Shown here: one piece after another, positions 27,385-36,507 of the stretch
Numbering within the stretch: the first letter of the stretch is position 1
Layout: every line of letters begins with the position of its first letter
NCBI GenBank assembly: GCA_937873455.1
Contig: CALMYG010000160.1
Span: 1-64,000 of the forward strand
Length of the DNA: 64,000 nt
Reading direction: 5' to 3'
From: an uncultured Verrucomicrobiota bacterium
Lineage (GTDB): Bacteria; Verrucomicrobiota; Kiritimatiellia; CAIVKH01
Position numbers and translations under genes: made by a program
Notes under the pieces: model-generated
The model's input: only the letters and a program-made list of their open reading frames with translations
What the model was told of the DNA's origin: nothing
Databases searched by the model: none

Positions 27385-28845
27385 TCAAGCCCGCGGAAGA
27401 TCGTGCCCAACTTTGGTGGGAAGGTCGGACGCGCCCATCAGGTGCAGATCCACGCAGCGCGCGGCTTCCCGCCCCTCGGAGATTGCCCATACGATCAAGG
27501 ATTGCCCGCGCCGCGCATCCCCGGCGACAAATACGCCCGGAACGCTGGTCATGTAGTTTTCGTCCGCCTGGATGTTGCCGAACTTGTCGAGTTGGCAACC
27601 GAGCTGATGGACAAAACTGTCAGCTTCCGGTCCTACGAAGCCCATGGCCAAGAGAACCAAATCCGCTTTCCATACCTTTTCCGAGCCCGGTACTTCCTCA
27701 AGTTTAGGGGGACCGCCCGGATTGGGCGCGAACCGCACGTCCACAGTTTTCAGTTGTTCCAGCTTGCCGTTTTTGCCGGAAAACTCCTTGGTCAATACGC
27801 TGAACACGCGCTCGCAGCCTTCTTCGTGAGAGGTGCTGGTACGCAACCGCATGGGCCAGTATGGCCATGGCTGATTTTCCGGGCGGTCCTTGGACGGCAT
27901 TGGAAGCAACTCAAAGTTGGTGACCGAGGCGGCCCCGTGACGGCGCGAGGTGCCGATGCAATCGCTTCCGGTATCGCCGCCGCCGATCACGATCACGTGT
28001 TTGTCTTTTGCGGAAATCGGTTCGGAAAGTTTGTCTCCGGCCACCCACCGGTTTTGCATGGGCAAAAATTCCATCGCGAAATGAATGCCCTTGAGGTCGC
28101 GGCCGGGCGCCGGCAAGTCACGGGGCTTGGTCGATCCGACACAGATGACGATGCCGTCGAATTCTTTGCGTAGCTGCTCGACGGGCATGCCTTTACCAAT
28201 CTCTACGCCGGTTTTGAAGGCGATGCCCTCCGCCTCCATGATGGCAAGGCGGCGATCGATGACCCATTTTTCCATTTTAAAATCAGGAATGCCGTAGCGC
28301 AGCAATCCACCGATTCGGTCGTCGCGTTCGAATACAGTAACCGTGTGTCCGGCCCGGTTTAGTTGCTGGGCGGCAGCCAAGCCCGCCGGCCCGGAGCCGA
28401 TGACGGCGATTTTCTTGCCGGTACGGGTTTTGGGCGGCTCGGGAACGACCCATCCGTTCTCGAAAGCGTTCTCGATGATTTCTTTTTCGATTTGCTCAAT
28501 GGTGACCGGTGGTTCATTGATGCCGAGCACGCAGGCTTCTTCGCAGGGGGCGGGGCAAAGCCGTCCGGTAAATTCCGGAAAGTTGTTGGTGGCGTGCAGG
28601 CGGTCGATGGCTTCGCGCCAGTTGTCGCGGTATACCAGGTCATTCCAGTCGGGGATGATGTTGCCGAGGGGGCAACCGGTGTGGCAAAACGGAACGCCGC
28701 AATCCATACAACGGGCCGCCTGTTCCTTGACCTTTTCTTTCGGGAACGGGGTATAAAATTCCCGGTAATCCTTGATGCGGTCATCGACCGGACGTTTTTT
28801 CGGCAACTCGCGAACGTATTCTTTAAAGCCTGTTATCTTTCCCAT
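27385..28845 (-). CDS. gltD: Glutamate synthase (NADPH) small subunit
   Basis: 486 residues. N-terminal Fe-S region with [20 protein letters not shown] and [17 protein letters not shown]-binding [17 protein letters not shown] and NADPH-binding [22 protein letters not shown]. It feeds electrons from NADPH to the GltB subunit. ATG 28843-28845 has AAGG eight bases upstream. It lies 40 bp downstream of gltB on the same strand, forming the gltBD operon. Confidence 0.97.
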   Translation of the reverse strand: MGKITGFKEYVRELPKKRPVDDRIKDYREFYTPFPKEKVKEQAARCMDCGVPFCHTGCPLGNIIPDWNDLVYRDNWREAIDRLHATNNFPEFTGRLCPAPCEEACVLGINEPPVTIEQIEKEIIENAFENGWVVPEPPKTRTGKKIAVIGSGPAGLAAAQQLNRAGHTVTVFERDDRIGGLLRYGIPDFKMEKWVIDRRLAIMEAEGIAFKTGVEIGKGMPVEQLRKEFDGIVICVGSTKPRDLPAPGRDLKGIHFAMEFLPMQNRWVAGDKLSEPISAKDKHVIVIGGGDTGSDCIGTSRRHGAASVTNFELLPMPSKDRPENQPWPYWPMRLRTSTSHEEGCERVFSVLTKEFSGKNGKLEQLKTVDVRFAPNPGGPPKLEEVPGSEKVWKADLVLLAMGFVGPEADSFVHQLGCQLDKFGNIQADENYMTSVPGVFVAGDARRGQSLIVWAISEGREAARCVDLHLMGASDLPTKVGHDLPRA

Positions 28846-28885
28846 TTCTTGTACCTTATATCCGCGGCATCTGCGTGATCTGTGG

Positions 28886-31800
28886 TTAATTTAATGCGGT
28901 GGCGAGTTCCCCGGCCGCGCTTCCGGCTTCCACGGTGACTTTTTCCTTGGCTAGGCGTTCCAACGCTTTTTTATAATCGTGGGGCATTACCTTGACGAAC
29001 TTGGGCAAAGTGGCTTCCCACTGCTCAAGCACCCGTCTCGCCACCGTGCTTCCCGTGAAAGCCGCATGATTTTCGATCAGGCCCTTCAGCAGATCGCGAT
29101 CGGCTTTCGATTCGACCGGTTCGAGGCCGACCAATTCGTGGTTGCACCGGTATTGCGAGAAGTCGCCTTCTTCATCGAGGACGAACGCTATGCCGCCGCT
29201 CATGCCGGCGGCGAAGTTTCGTCCGGTGCGGCCCAGAACCACGACAATACCGCCGGTCATGTATTCGCATCCATGATCGCCCACGCCTTCCACCACGGCT
29301 TTGACCCCGCTGTTGCGCACGCAGAAACGCTCGCCGGCGAGTCCGCGTATATACGCATCACCTTTGATCGCGCCGTAGAAGGCGACGTTTCCGATGAGGA
29401 TATTTTCTTCCGGCGTATAGGTAACACCCTTCGGCGGACGAATAATCAAGCGCGATCCGGAGAGGCCTTTGCCGAAGTAGTCGTTGGCGTCGCCTTCAAT
29501 GTTGAAGGTAATGCCATGAGCACCGAATGCGGCAAAGCTTTGTCCGCAGGACCCGGTGGCGTTAATGGTGATGGTGTCGGCGGGGAGGCCGGCTTCACCG
29601 TAACGCCGGGATACCTGATAGCTGAGCATGGTGCCGACGGTGCGGTTGATATTGCGCACCGGTTGGTTGATCACGACGTTCTCGCCGCGTTCCAGGGCGG
29701 GACGGGCTTTCTCAATCAATTCGTTGTCCAGGGCGCGATCAATTCCGTGATCCTGCTTTTGCGTGCAATAAAGCCCAACCGTTTCGGGAACGCGGGGTTT
29801 ATGAAGGATCGACGAGAAGTCGAGTCCTTGCGCTTTCCAATGATCCACCGCTTGTGCGACATCGAGCCGATCGACCTGGCCGACCATTTCGTTCAGAGTA
29901 CGGTAGCCCAGTTGCGCCATGATGCGGCGAAGCTCTTCGGCGACGAACCGGAAGTAATTCACCACATATTCCGGTTTTCCGGTGTATTTTTTCCGCAGCT
30001 CCGGATCTTGGGTGGCGATGCCGACCGGGCAGGTGTTGAGGTGGCAAACCCGCATCATGATGCAGCCCACGGTGACCAGGGGTGCGGTGGAGAAGCCGAA
30101 CTCTTCGGCCCCGAGCAGGCAGGCAATAGCAACGTCGCGGCCGGTCAGCAGTTTGCCGTCACACTCGACGACAATGCGGCTTCGGAGGTCGTTCATGACC
30201 AAGGTTTGGTGGGTTTCGGCGAGGCCGAGTTCCCACGGCAAGCCCGCGTGCTTCAAGGAGGTTTCGGGCGAGGCTCCGGTTCCGCCGTCGTATCCGCTGA
30301 TCAGGACGACGTCGGCTTTGCCTTTGGATACCCCGGCGGCAACGGTGCCCACGCCCACTTCGGAGACGAGTTTGACGTTAACCCGGGCTTCCGGATTGGC
30401 GTTTTTGAGGTCGTGAATCAACTGGGCCAAGTCCTCGATCGAGTAGATATCGTGATGCGGAGGCGGCGATATCAATTGCACATAAGGCGTGGAGTGCCGG
30501 GTCTTGGCGATAGGTGGATAGACTTTCTCCGCGGGCAACTGACCGCCTTCGCCGGGTTTGGCGCCCTGGGCCATTTTAATCTGCAATTCAGAAGCATTGG
30601 CCAGGTAGTGGCTCGTTACGCCGAAGCGTCCCGAGGCGACCTGCTTGATCGCGCTGTTACGCCAATTGCCGTCGGCGTCCGGGGTGAACCGGTCGGGATC
30701 CTCGCCGCCTTCGCCGCTGTTGCTTTTTCCGCCGATGCGGTTCATGGCGATGGCGAGGGTTTCGTGGGCTTCTTTGCTGATGGATCCGTAGGACATCGCC
30801 CCGGTTTTGAAGCGTTTCACGATTGCGGTCCACGGTTCAACTTCGTCCAACGGGACGGGGTCGCGCCCGTCGCTCTTGAATTCGAATAAACCGCGCAGGG
30901 TGTACAATTCGCGGGCCTGATCGTTGACCAGTCGGGCGAATTGATCATACGCGGCTTGTTTGTCAAAGCGGGCGGCTTCCTGCAATTTGGCGATGACGAT
31001 CGGATTCATCAGGTGGCGTTCACCGGCGCGGCGCCACTGATACACCCCGCCCATGTCCAGCTCGAGTTTTTCCGGGATGTCCCGGCTGGGATAGGCGCGT
31101 TCATGCCGCATTTGGACTTCCTTGGCCAGGATGTCGATGCCGACGCCCTGGATGCGGCTGGGTGTACCGGTGAAGTAATTATCGACTACGCTGGCGTTGA
31201 GACCCACGCATTCGAAAATCTGGGCGCCCCGGTAGCTGTGCAAGGTCGATATCCCCATTTTGGACATAACCTTGAGCAGTCCTTTGTTGACCGCCTTGAT
31301 GTAATTGTAGGTTGCCTTCTCCAGCGGGAGGGTCAGTTGTTTTTGCTCAATCAGGTCCTGAAGAACCTCGTACACCATGTAGGGATTGATCGCGCCGGCG
31401 CCGTAACCGAAAAGTACCGCAAAGTGATGGACTTCCCGCACCTCTCCGGACTCTACGACCAAGCCGCACTGGGTTCGGCGGTGATTGCGAATCAAGTAGT
31501 GGTGCACGCCGGCCAGTGCGAGGGCGGCGGGAATCGGCGCCCAACCTTTGTCGCTGCCGCGATCCGACAGGATCAGGATCGAGTAGCCGTCGTCCACCGC
31601 CTTGACCGCGGCGTGGCAAAGATCGGCTATGGCTTTTTCCAGTCCGGCCCCGCCATCGGCGACCCGGTAGAGCATCGACAAGGTCTTGGATTGGATATCG
31701 CCTTCCTTGAACGAACGGATGCGCTCCAAGGCATCGTTGGTAAGGATCGGCTGTTCGATCCGCAATTGGTGGGCGTGGTAATCCGACTCCTCAAACAGGT

Positions 31801-33481
31801 TTAGTTCGTTGCCGATATTGGCCTGGAGCGAGGTCACCAATTCTTCGCGAATTGCGTCCAGGGGCGGGTTGGTAACCTGAGCGAACAGTTGTTTAAAGTA
31901 ATTGTAGATGAGTTGGGGGCGGTCGGATAAGACCGCCAATGGCACATCGACGCCCATGGAACCGGTGGGTTCCACGCCGCTGGCCGCCATGGGGGAGACA
32001 ATGACCTTCAAGTCCTCCAAGGTGTAACCAAAAATCTGTTCGCGCTGCCGCCGGGTGGTTGTTTCGACCGGGGGGCGGGTGGACGGCGCCGGCAAATCCT
32101 TAAGGCTGTAGAGGTTTTTGATCAGCCAGGTTCGGTAGGGTTGACGCGAGGCGACTTCGCTTTTGATTTCCTCGTCGTCAATGATGCGACCCTTTTCGGT
32201 ATCGACGAGAAACATCCGGCCCGGTTGCAGTCGGCCTTTCATGGCGACATTGGCCGGATCAATGTCCAATACCCCGGTTTCCGAACCCATGATCACGAAA
32301 CCGTCTTTGGTAACGGTGTAACGGGAGGGGCGCAGTCCATTGCGGTCGAGCACGGCGCCGACGCACTGACCGTCGGTGAACGGGATGGACGCCGGACCGT
32401 CCCACGGCTCCATGAAGGTGGAATGAAATTCGTAAAACGCCTTCTTTTCGTCGCTCATGGTTTCGTGGTTCTGCCATGCCTCGGGAATCAACATCATCAT
32501 GGCATGGGGGAGCGAGCGGCCGGTGTGGTAGAGCAGTTCCACCGCGTTGTCGAGGGCGGCGGAGTCGCTGGCTCCGGGCGCGATGATCGGGAGAATCTTG
32601 TGCATGTCGTTCCCGAACAGCGGAGAACTGAAGATGGTTTCGCGGGCGTTCATGAAATTCGTATTGCCGCGAACGGTATTAATTTCCCCGTTGTGGCAGA
32701 GGAAGCGGAACGGGTGGGCGAGGTCCCAGGTAGGGAAGGTGTTGGTGCTGTAGCGCTGATGAACCAGGGCGAGTCCGCTGATCAGGTCGGGATCGCTCAA
32801 GTCGGGCATGAAGGCCCGTATTTGGTCGGCCAACATGAGACCTTTGTATACAAAAGTCTGGCAGGAAAGGGTGCAGACGTAGAAGTAATCTTTTTCCGGG
32901 AGATTGGAGGAGCGGACTGCTTTTTCCATCTGCTTGCGAATGATGTAGAGCTTCCGGTCAAAGGTCCGGTTGTCGCGAATGCCCGCGCCGCGTCCGATAA
33001 AGACCTGGGCAATGTGGGGCTCGACATTGCGCGCGATGTCGCCGAGAACCTCGTTGTGTACCGGAACATCACGCCAGCCGAGGAACGTCTGGCCCTCCGC
33101 TTTGATGCAATCGGCAAACATCTGTTTGATTTCCTCGCGCTGCACGGCATTGCGGGGCAGGAAAACAAGTCCGGCGGCGAACTCGTGCGGTCCGGCTGGT
33201 AGATTGATGCTGAGCTCGGCGCATTTTTTGCGGAAAAAACGCTCGGGAAACTGCATCATGATTCCAGCGCCGTCACCGGTCTTTTCGTCGCACCCGCACG
33301 CGCCCCGGTGGGAGAGGTTCACCAGAATGTCCAAGGCCATCTCAATGACCTCATGAGATTTCCAACCTTTGAGATGCACCACGGCGCCAACGCCGCAGGC
33401 GTCGTGTTCAAAACGCGGATCGTAAAGGCCCTGGGCTCCGGGTAATCCCGGGCGGGCGATGGAGTGGTCGGGTGTCATCAT
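28886..33481 (-). CDS. gltB: Glutamate synthase (NADPH) large subunit
   Basis: 1531 residues. An N-terminal class II amidotransferase has Cys29 in [14 protein letters not shown] as nucleophile after removal of a short leader, [17 protein letters not shown], and [12 protein letters not shown]. The central and FMN-binding domains follow ([29 protein letters not shown]), then the 3Fe-4S cluster site [19 protein letters not shown] and a C-terminal GXGXG beta-helix ([38 protein letters not shown]). With GltD it makes two glutamates from glutamine and 2-oxoglutarate. An AGGA eight bases before ATG 33481 supports the start. Together with glutamine synthetase III at 44 kb it provides the GS-GOGAT route. 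Confidence 0.98.
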   Translation of the reverse strand: MMTPDHSIARPGLPGAQGLYDPRFEHDACGVGAVVHLKGWKSHEVIEMALDILVNLSHRGACGCDEKTGDGAGIMMQFPERFFRKKCAELSINLPAGPHEFAAGLVFLPRNAVQREEIKQMFADCIKAEGQTFLGWRDVPVHNEVLGDIARNVEPHIAQVFIGRGAGIRDNRTFDRKLYIIRKQMEKAVRSSNLPEKDYFYVCTLSCQTFVYKGLMLADQIRAFMPDLSDPDLISGLALVHQRYSTNTFPTWDLAHPFRFLCHNGEINTVRGNTNFMNARETIFSSPLFGNDMHKILPIIAPGASDSAALDNAVELLYHTGRSLPHAMMMLIPEAWQNHETMSDEKKAFYEFHSTFMEPWDGPASIPFTDGQCVGAVLDRNGLRPSRYTVTKDGFVIMGSETGVLDIDPANVAMKGRLQPGRMFLVDTEKGRIIDDEEIKSEVASRQPYRTWLIKNLYSLKDLPAPSTRPPVETTTRRQREQIFGYTLEDLKVIVSPMAASGVEPTGSMGVDVPLAVLSDRPQLIYNYFKQLFAQVTNPPLDAIREELVTSLQANIGNELNLFEESDYHAHQLRIEQPILTNDALERIRSFKEGDIQSKTLSMLYRVADGGAGLEKAIADLCHAAVKAVDDGYSILILSDRGSDKGWAPIPAALALAGVHHYLIRNHRRTQCGLVVESGEVREVHHFAVLFGYGAGAINPYMVYEVLQDLIEQKQLTLPLEKATYNYIKAVNKGLLKVMSKMGISTLHSYRGAQIFECVGLNASVVDNYFTGTPSRIQGVGIDILAKEVQMRHERAYPSRDIPEKLELDMGGVYQWRRAGERHLMNPIVIAKLQEAARFDKQAAYDQFARLVNDQARELYTLRGLFEFKSDGRDPVPLDEVEPWTAIVKRFKTGAMSYGSISKEAHETLAIAMNRIGGKSNSGEGGEDPDRFTPDADGNWRNSAIKQVASGRFGVTSHYLANASELQIKMAQGAKPGEGGQLPAEKVYPPIAKTRHSTPYVQLISPPPHHDIYSIEDLAQLIHDLKNANPEARVNVKLVSEVGVGTVAAGVSKGKADVVLISGYDGGTGASPETSLKHAGLPWELGLAETHQTLVMNDLRSRIVVECDGKLLTGRDVAIACLLGAEEFGFSTAPLVTVGCIMMRVCHLNTCPVGIATQDPELRKKYTGKPEYVVNYFRFVAEELRRIMAQLGYRTLNEMVGQVDRLDVAQAVDHWKAQGLDFSSILHKPRVPETVGLYCTQKQDHGIDRALDNELIEKARPALERGENVVINQPVRNINRTVGTMLSYQVSRRYGEAGLPADTITINATGSCGQSFAAFGAHGITFNIEGDANDYFGKGLSGSRLIIRPPKGVTYTPEENILIGNVAFYGAIKGDAYIRGLAGERFCVRNSGVKAVVEGVGDHGCEYMTGGIVVVLGRTGRNFAAGMSGGIAFVLDEEGDFSQYRCNHELVGLEPVESKADRDLLKGLIENHAAFTGSTVARRVLEQWEATLPKFVKVMPHDYKKALERLAKEKVTVEAGSAAGELATALN

Positions 33482-33547
33482 GTCGTTATCCTGGTTTTTG
33501 ACTCAAAAGGTTAAACAGCATAAGCGATTGCGCCGGATTTAGCAACA

Positions 33548-34960
33548 TCAGGCTGTGGTTTCCGCCATAACTTCCAAGGCGTTTTTCGTGTGTTCACCGG
33601 ACACCGGATAGGGATAAACGCCGGTAAAGCAACCGTTGCAGAAATCCGCGGGGTGTTCCACCGAGGCCCGCAGGCCTTCCAGGCTCAGGTAGGCGAGGGA
33701 ATCGGCGCCGATGAATTTACGAATATCGTCGATGCTGTTTTCGGCAGCCACCAACTCGGAACGTGAGGGAAAGTCGATGCCAAAAAAGCAGGGGTGCCGG
33801 GTGGGGGGGCAGGAAATGCGCAGGTGGATTTCCTTGGCGCCAGCTTCGCGCAAGGACTGGACGCGTCGACGTGATGTGGTTCCCCGGATCAGGGAGTCGT
33901 CCACCACGACAATTTTTTTGCCCCGAACGACGCCGGGAACCACCGCCAGTTTCATATCCGCGCTATCGGTGCGTTGGCCGGCCGTGGGCATGATAAAGGT
34001 CCGTCCAATGTAGTGGTTCCGGATAAAGCCATAGTCCAGGGGAATCCCGCTCGCTTGCGAATAACCCAAGGCGGCCACGTTGCCGCTATCGGGAATCGGA
34101 ATGACGATGTCGGCGAGCGCCGGGGCTTCTTTGGCCAGGTTTTTACCAAGATTGAAGCGAACCTCATGGACATTCTGCCCGAACAACATGCTGTCGGGGC
34201 GGGCGAAGTAGACGTGTTCAAAGATGCATTGGCCCAGCGAGCCGGTAATCGGTTCGCAAAACGTGGTGCTGCGTATGCCTTTTTCGTCGACGGTTACCAG
34301 TTCGCCGGGCAGCACATCCCGGACATAATCAGCGCCAACTTGCTCCAAGGCGCACGATTCGCTGGCGAATACATAGCCGGAGCCGAGTTTTCCGATGGAA
34401 AGCGGGCGAAAGCCGTAAGGATCTCGGGCCGCCATGACGCAGTCCTTGGTCATCAGCAGAAACGAAAAGGCGCCTTGAAGCTCGGCCAGCGCGCGTTCCA
34501 CCCGCCGCGGGCGGGTGCGGAACATCGGATCGGCAATAAGGTGAAGCAACACTTCGCTATCGGTGCTGGTCTGGAAAATGGCGCCGGCCTCTTGATAGCT
34601 CCGCCGCAACTGTTGCGCATTGGTCAGGTTGCCATTATGGGCGATGGCCCAAATGCCGTCCAGGCATTCTACCACCAACGGTTGGATGTTTTGCGGACGA
34701 GGAGACCCGGTGGTGGAGTAGCGAACATGGCCAATTCCCAAATGGCCATGCAGGTCATGAAACTCGCGGCGGTTAGCGGTATCCTGGACCAGCCCCATCA
34801 CCTTCACGGAGCGGACCTTCTGGCCGTCGCTGACCGCAATGCCGGTGCCTTCCTGACCCCGGTGTTGCAACGCAAACAGGCCGTTATAGATCACCCGAGC
34901 CGGATCAGCTACGCCAAAAACCCCAAAAATGCCACAATAATGTCGCGGTTTATCGTTCAT
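33548..34960 (-). CDS. purF: Amidophosphoribosyltransferase
   Basis: 470 residues from ATG 34958-34960 (an in-frame TTG two codons upstream is less likely). The N-terminal glutaminase has Cys9 in HYCGIFGVFG, LQHRGQEGTGIAV and the phosphoribosyl transferase domain has VVVDDSLIRGTTSRR. CPPTRHPCFFGID and FCNGCFTGVYPYP carry cysteines in the positions of the 4Fe-4S cluster of the Bacillus-type enzyme. It makes 5-phosphoribosylamine, the first step of purine synthesis. It stands alone on the minus strand, 66 bp upstream of gltB in transcription order, and could be cotranscribed with it. Confidence 0.97.
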   Translation of the reverse strand: MNDKPRHYCGIFGVFGVADPARVIYNGLFALQHRGQEGTGIAVSDGQKVRSVKVMGLVQDTANRREFHDLHGHLGIGHVRYSTTGSPRPQNIQPLVVECLDGIWAIAHNGNLTNAQQLRRSYQEAGAIFQTSTDSEVLLHLIADPMFRTRPRRVERALAELQGAFSFLLMTKDCVMAARDPYGFRPLSIGKLGSGYVFASESCALEQVGADYVRDVLPGELVTVDEKGIRSTTFCEPITGSLGQCIFEHVYFARPDSMLFGQNVHEVRFNLGKNLAKEAPALADIVIPIPDSGNVAALGYSQASGIPLDYGFIRNHYIGRTFIMPTAGQRTDSADMKLAVVPGVVRGKKIVVVDDSLIRGTTSRRRVQSLREAGAKEIHLRISCPPTRHPCFFGIDFPSRSELVAAENSIDDIRKFIGADSLAYLSLEGLRASVEHPADFCNGCFTGVYPYPVSGEHTKNALEVMAETTA

Positions 34961-35231
34961 AGACAAAAAATCTCATTCTCGCCCGAATTCGTTATGAAAA
35001 CCGACAAGTTTCAATAAAATAAATGATTGTAAGTATTATGTGAAGCTAGAATTGTGCCCAAAATACATAATCTCATAATACATTGACAGTAAATGAATAG
35101 TGAATAAAAATTACACGGGCGTGCTCTGTCAATTAATACATAATTGTATTATAGTGCCGGGTTGAGCTGACAATATTGTTGTTGCAAGGTCTTGTAGCGA
35201 CCAGGAAGCTAGCTATGCCATCCGGCAAACT
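34961..35231. other. A/T-rich upstream region of purF with inverted repeats
   Basis: No gene. Contains an 8-bp inverted repeat ATTGACAG (35082-35089) / CTGTCAAT (35126-35133), each arm carrying a TTGACA hexamer pointing inward. The minus-strand TTGACA is followed after 18 bases by TTTTAT and could be the purF promoter. A short palindrome AATACA/TGTATT lies at 35136-35151. The base composition is far below the surrounding G+C. Confidence 0.4.
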
Positions 35232-35240
35232 ATGTTCCGG

Positions 35241-35363
35241 GGGCGCATCTCCGAGTTTGTGCAAAGGTTCCTTGTAGGCCGGGGCTCTGTCCCCGGCGCC
35301 TCTCCGCCGACCGCAGAGGGTCGGCCTACACCAAGGCACTTGTCAAAACTCGGAGATGCGCCC
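35241..35363. mobile_element. MITE-like element, copy 1 (123 bp)
   Basis: Identical to 39789-39911. Terminal inverted repeats of 18 bp (GGGCGCATCTCCGAGTTT at the left, its complement at the right) and an inner inverted pair TGTAGGCCG/CGGCCTACA. Flanking 9-mers ATGTTCCGG and CTGTGCCGG match at 7 of 9 positions, consistent with an aged 9-bp target duplication. No coding capacity, so movement would need a transposase supplied elsewhere. Confidence 0.8.
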
Positions 35364-35390
35364 CTGTGCCGGTAACTATCCAGAAATGAT

Positions 35391-35419
35391 TTGACATGAA
35401 CAAGGTGGGTCTATATGAA
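35391..35419 (+). promoter_or_regulatory. Predicted promoter of the tRNA/GIY-YIG array
   Basis: TTGACA (35391-35396) and TATGAA (35414-35419) with a 17-base spacer, 25 bases before the first tRNA-like sequence. Confidence 0.55.
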
Positions 35420-35443
35420 TGCCAACCTTCGTCAATAAAAGAT

Positions 35444-35505
35444 GGGGGGTTAGCTCAGTTGGGAGAGCGTCCCGACATGGTCATGTCGGGAAGGTCGAGG
35501 GTTCA
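35444..35505 (+). pseudogene. Broken tRNA-like gene with expanded anticodon arm
   Basis: The 5' half equals the intact tRNA-Ala 91 bp downstream (GGGGGGTTAGCTCAGTTGGG, then AGAGCG), but the anticodon arm is 22 bases instead of 17: TCCCGACATG and CATGTCGGGA around a central GT, almost perfectly self-complementary. It breaks off inside the T-loop after GAGGGTTCA; the 3' T-stem, acceptor strand and CCA are missing. It cannot make a normal tRNA. Confidence 0.75.
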
Positions 35506-35534
35506 TCGCCTTGATCGTTGATAATTTAAAAGAT

Positions 35535-35610
35535 GGGGGGTTAGCTCAGTTGGGAGAGCGTCTGAATGGCATTCAGAAGGTCGAGGGTTCAACTCCCTTA
35601 CCCTCCACCA
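35535..35610 (+). tRNA. tRNA-Ala (anticodon GGC)
   Basis: 76 nt. Acceptor GGGGGGT/ACCCTCC contains the alanine identity pair G3-U70; anticodon stem TCTGA/TCAGA with loop ATGGCAT gives GGC; T-loop TTCAACT; discriminator A; CCA encoded. Reads GCC and GCU. Its CCA end is followed directly by the GIY-YIG reading frame. Confidence 0.93.
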
Positions 35611-35876
35611 TCTTTTTCGTTTATGTCCTCCAAAGTTTATCGACCGGCAAGTTCTACATTGGTCAGTGCGACCATTTGATTGAGCGTTTCCGCGAACATC
35701 AGGCCGGATATACTACTTCTACGCGAGGTAGGGGACCCTGGTGGGTGCCCTATTTTGAATGGTATCCAACACGCTCGGCGGCCATGCGTCGGGAGCGACA
35801 GTTAAAACGTCTAAAAAGTCATACGCGGATTCGCTCGTTGATTTCAACGTTGTACCCCAATGTCGATTTACGCTAG
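35610..35876 (+). CDS. Small GIY-YIG nuclease-domain protein, copy 1
   Basis: Conserved sequence runs from FFVYVLQSLSTGKFYIGQ through DHLIERFREHQAGYTTSTRG, GPWWVPYFEWYPTRSAAMRR and ERQLKRLKSH to a TAG at 35874-35876. This is a stand-alone GIY-YIG domain of the UPF0213/UvrC-N type: the VYV…YIG strand pair, catalytic Arg in ERFREH and the metal-binding Glu in AMRRERQLK are present. About 88 residues. No ATG, GTG or TTG lies between the tRNA and the domain: the possible starts are a non-standard ATC formed by the last base of the tRNA CCA plus TC (35610-35612) or a TTG inside the tRNA D-loop (35550). The frame stays open through the whole tRNA. Coordinates given assume the ATC. Confidence 0.65.
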   Translation: MFFVYVLQSLSTGKFYIGQCDHLIERFREHQAGYTTSTRGRGPWWVPYFEWYPTRSAAMRRERQLKRLKSHTRIRSLISTLYPNVDLR

Positions 35877-35939
35877 GGAGAGCGTCCCGACATGGTCATG
35901 TCGGGAAGGTCGAGGGTTCAACTCCCTTACCCTCCACCA
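35876..35939 (+). pseudogene. 3' tRNA fragment with expanded anticodon arm, copy 1
   Basis: Starts in the D-loop (GGGAGAGCG) and runs through the 22-base self-complementary anticodon arm to an intact T-arm, acceptor 3' strand and CCA. It lacks the 5' acceptor strand and the D-stem 5' half. The first G overlaps the stop codon of GIY-YIG copy 1. Confidence 0.8.
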
Positions 35940-36205
35940 TCTTTTTCGTTTATGTCCTCCAAAGTTTATCGACCGGCAAGTTCTACATTGGTCAGTGCGA
36001 CCATTTGATTGAGCGTTTCCGCGAACATCAGGCCGGATATACTACTTCTACGCGAGGTAGGGGACCCTGGTGGGTGCCCTATTTTGAATGGTATCCAACA
36101 CGCTCGGCGGCCATGCGTCGGGAGCGACAGTTAAAACGTCTAAAAAGTCATACGCGGATTCGCTCGTTGATTTCAACGTTGTACCCCAATGTCGATTTAC
36201 GCTAG
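35939..36205 (+). CDS. Small GIY-YIG nuclease-domain protein, copy 2
   Basis: Identical to copy 1, beginning at the CCA of the tRNA 3' fragment and ending with TAG at 36203-36205. No standard start codon lies between the tRNA fragment and the domain; the only upstream in-frame ATG (35759) is inside copy 1. Translation is therefore doubtful unless a non-standard start is used. Confidence 0.5.
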   Translation: MFFVYVLQSLSTGKFYIGQCDHLIERFREHQAGYTTSTRGRGPWWVPYFEWYPTRSAAMRRERQLKRLKSHTRIRSLISTLYPNVDLR

Positions 36206-36268
36206 GGAGAGCGTCCCGACATGGTCATGTCGGGAAGGTCGAGGGTTCAACTCCCTTACCCTCCACCA
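36205..36268 (+). pseudogene. 3' tRNA fragment with expanded anticodon arm, copy 2
   Basis: Identical to 35876-35939, exactly 329 bp downstream; again overlaps the preceding GIY-YIG stop codon by one base and ends in CCA. Confidence 0.8.
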
Positions 36269-36447
36269 TCTTTTTCGTTTATGTCCTCCAAAGTTTATCG
36301 ACCGGCAAGTTCTACATTGGTCAGTGCGACCATTTGATTGAGCGTTTCCGCGAACATCAGGCCGGATATACTACTTCTACGCGAGGTAGGGGACCCTGGT
36401 GGGTGCCCTATTTTGAATGGTATCCAACACGCTCGGCGGCCATCTGA
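36268..36447 (+). pseudogene. GIY-YIG nuclease-domain frame, copy 3, truncated
   Basis: Matches the other copies up to PTRSAA, then ends at TGA 36445-36447. The helix with the catalytic-site Glu (MRRERQLK) and the C-terminal 28 residues are lost, so the product could not be an active nuclease. Confidence 0.8.
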
Positions 36448-36507
36448 TTGAGCTTCCACCGGTAACGCGAATTGCATTCAGTGTTCCGGAGTGTTAAGGA
36501 AACGTTG

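Larger units (their letters stand above)
35611..36447 (+). repeat. Tandem array with 329-bp period (GIY-YIG frame plus tRNA 3' fragment)
   Basis: The unit 35611-35939 is repeated at 35940-36268 with no difference that I can see, followed by a third, truncated unit to 36441 where the match breaks off (GGCCATCTGATT in place of GGCCATGCGTCG). Perfect identity means a recent duplication or conversion, or an assembly effect. Confidence 0.9.

Noticed and set aside
28979-30889. 636-codon open frame antisense to gltB
   Set aside because: It mirrors the codon bias of the conserved gltB gene and has no recognisable domain; long antisense frames are expected in G/C-rich coding DNA.
35444-35505. Functional tRNA gene
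   Set aside because: It lacks the 3' T-stem and acceptor strand and has an impossible anticodon arm.
35611-36447. CRISPR array
   Set aside because: The repeated unit is 329 bp, contains a nuclease frame and tRNA fragment, and there are no unique spacers or cas genes.
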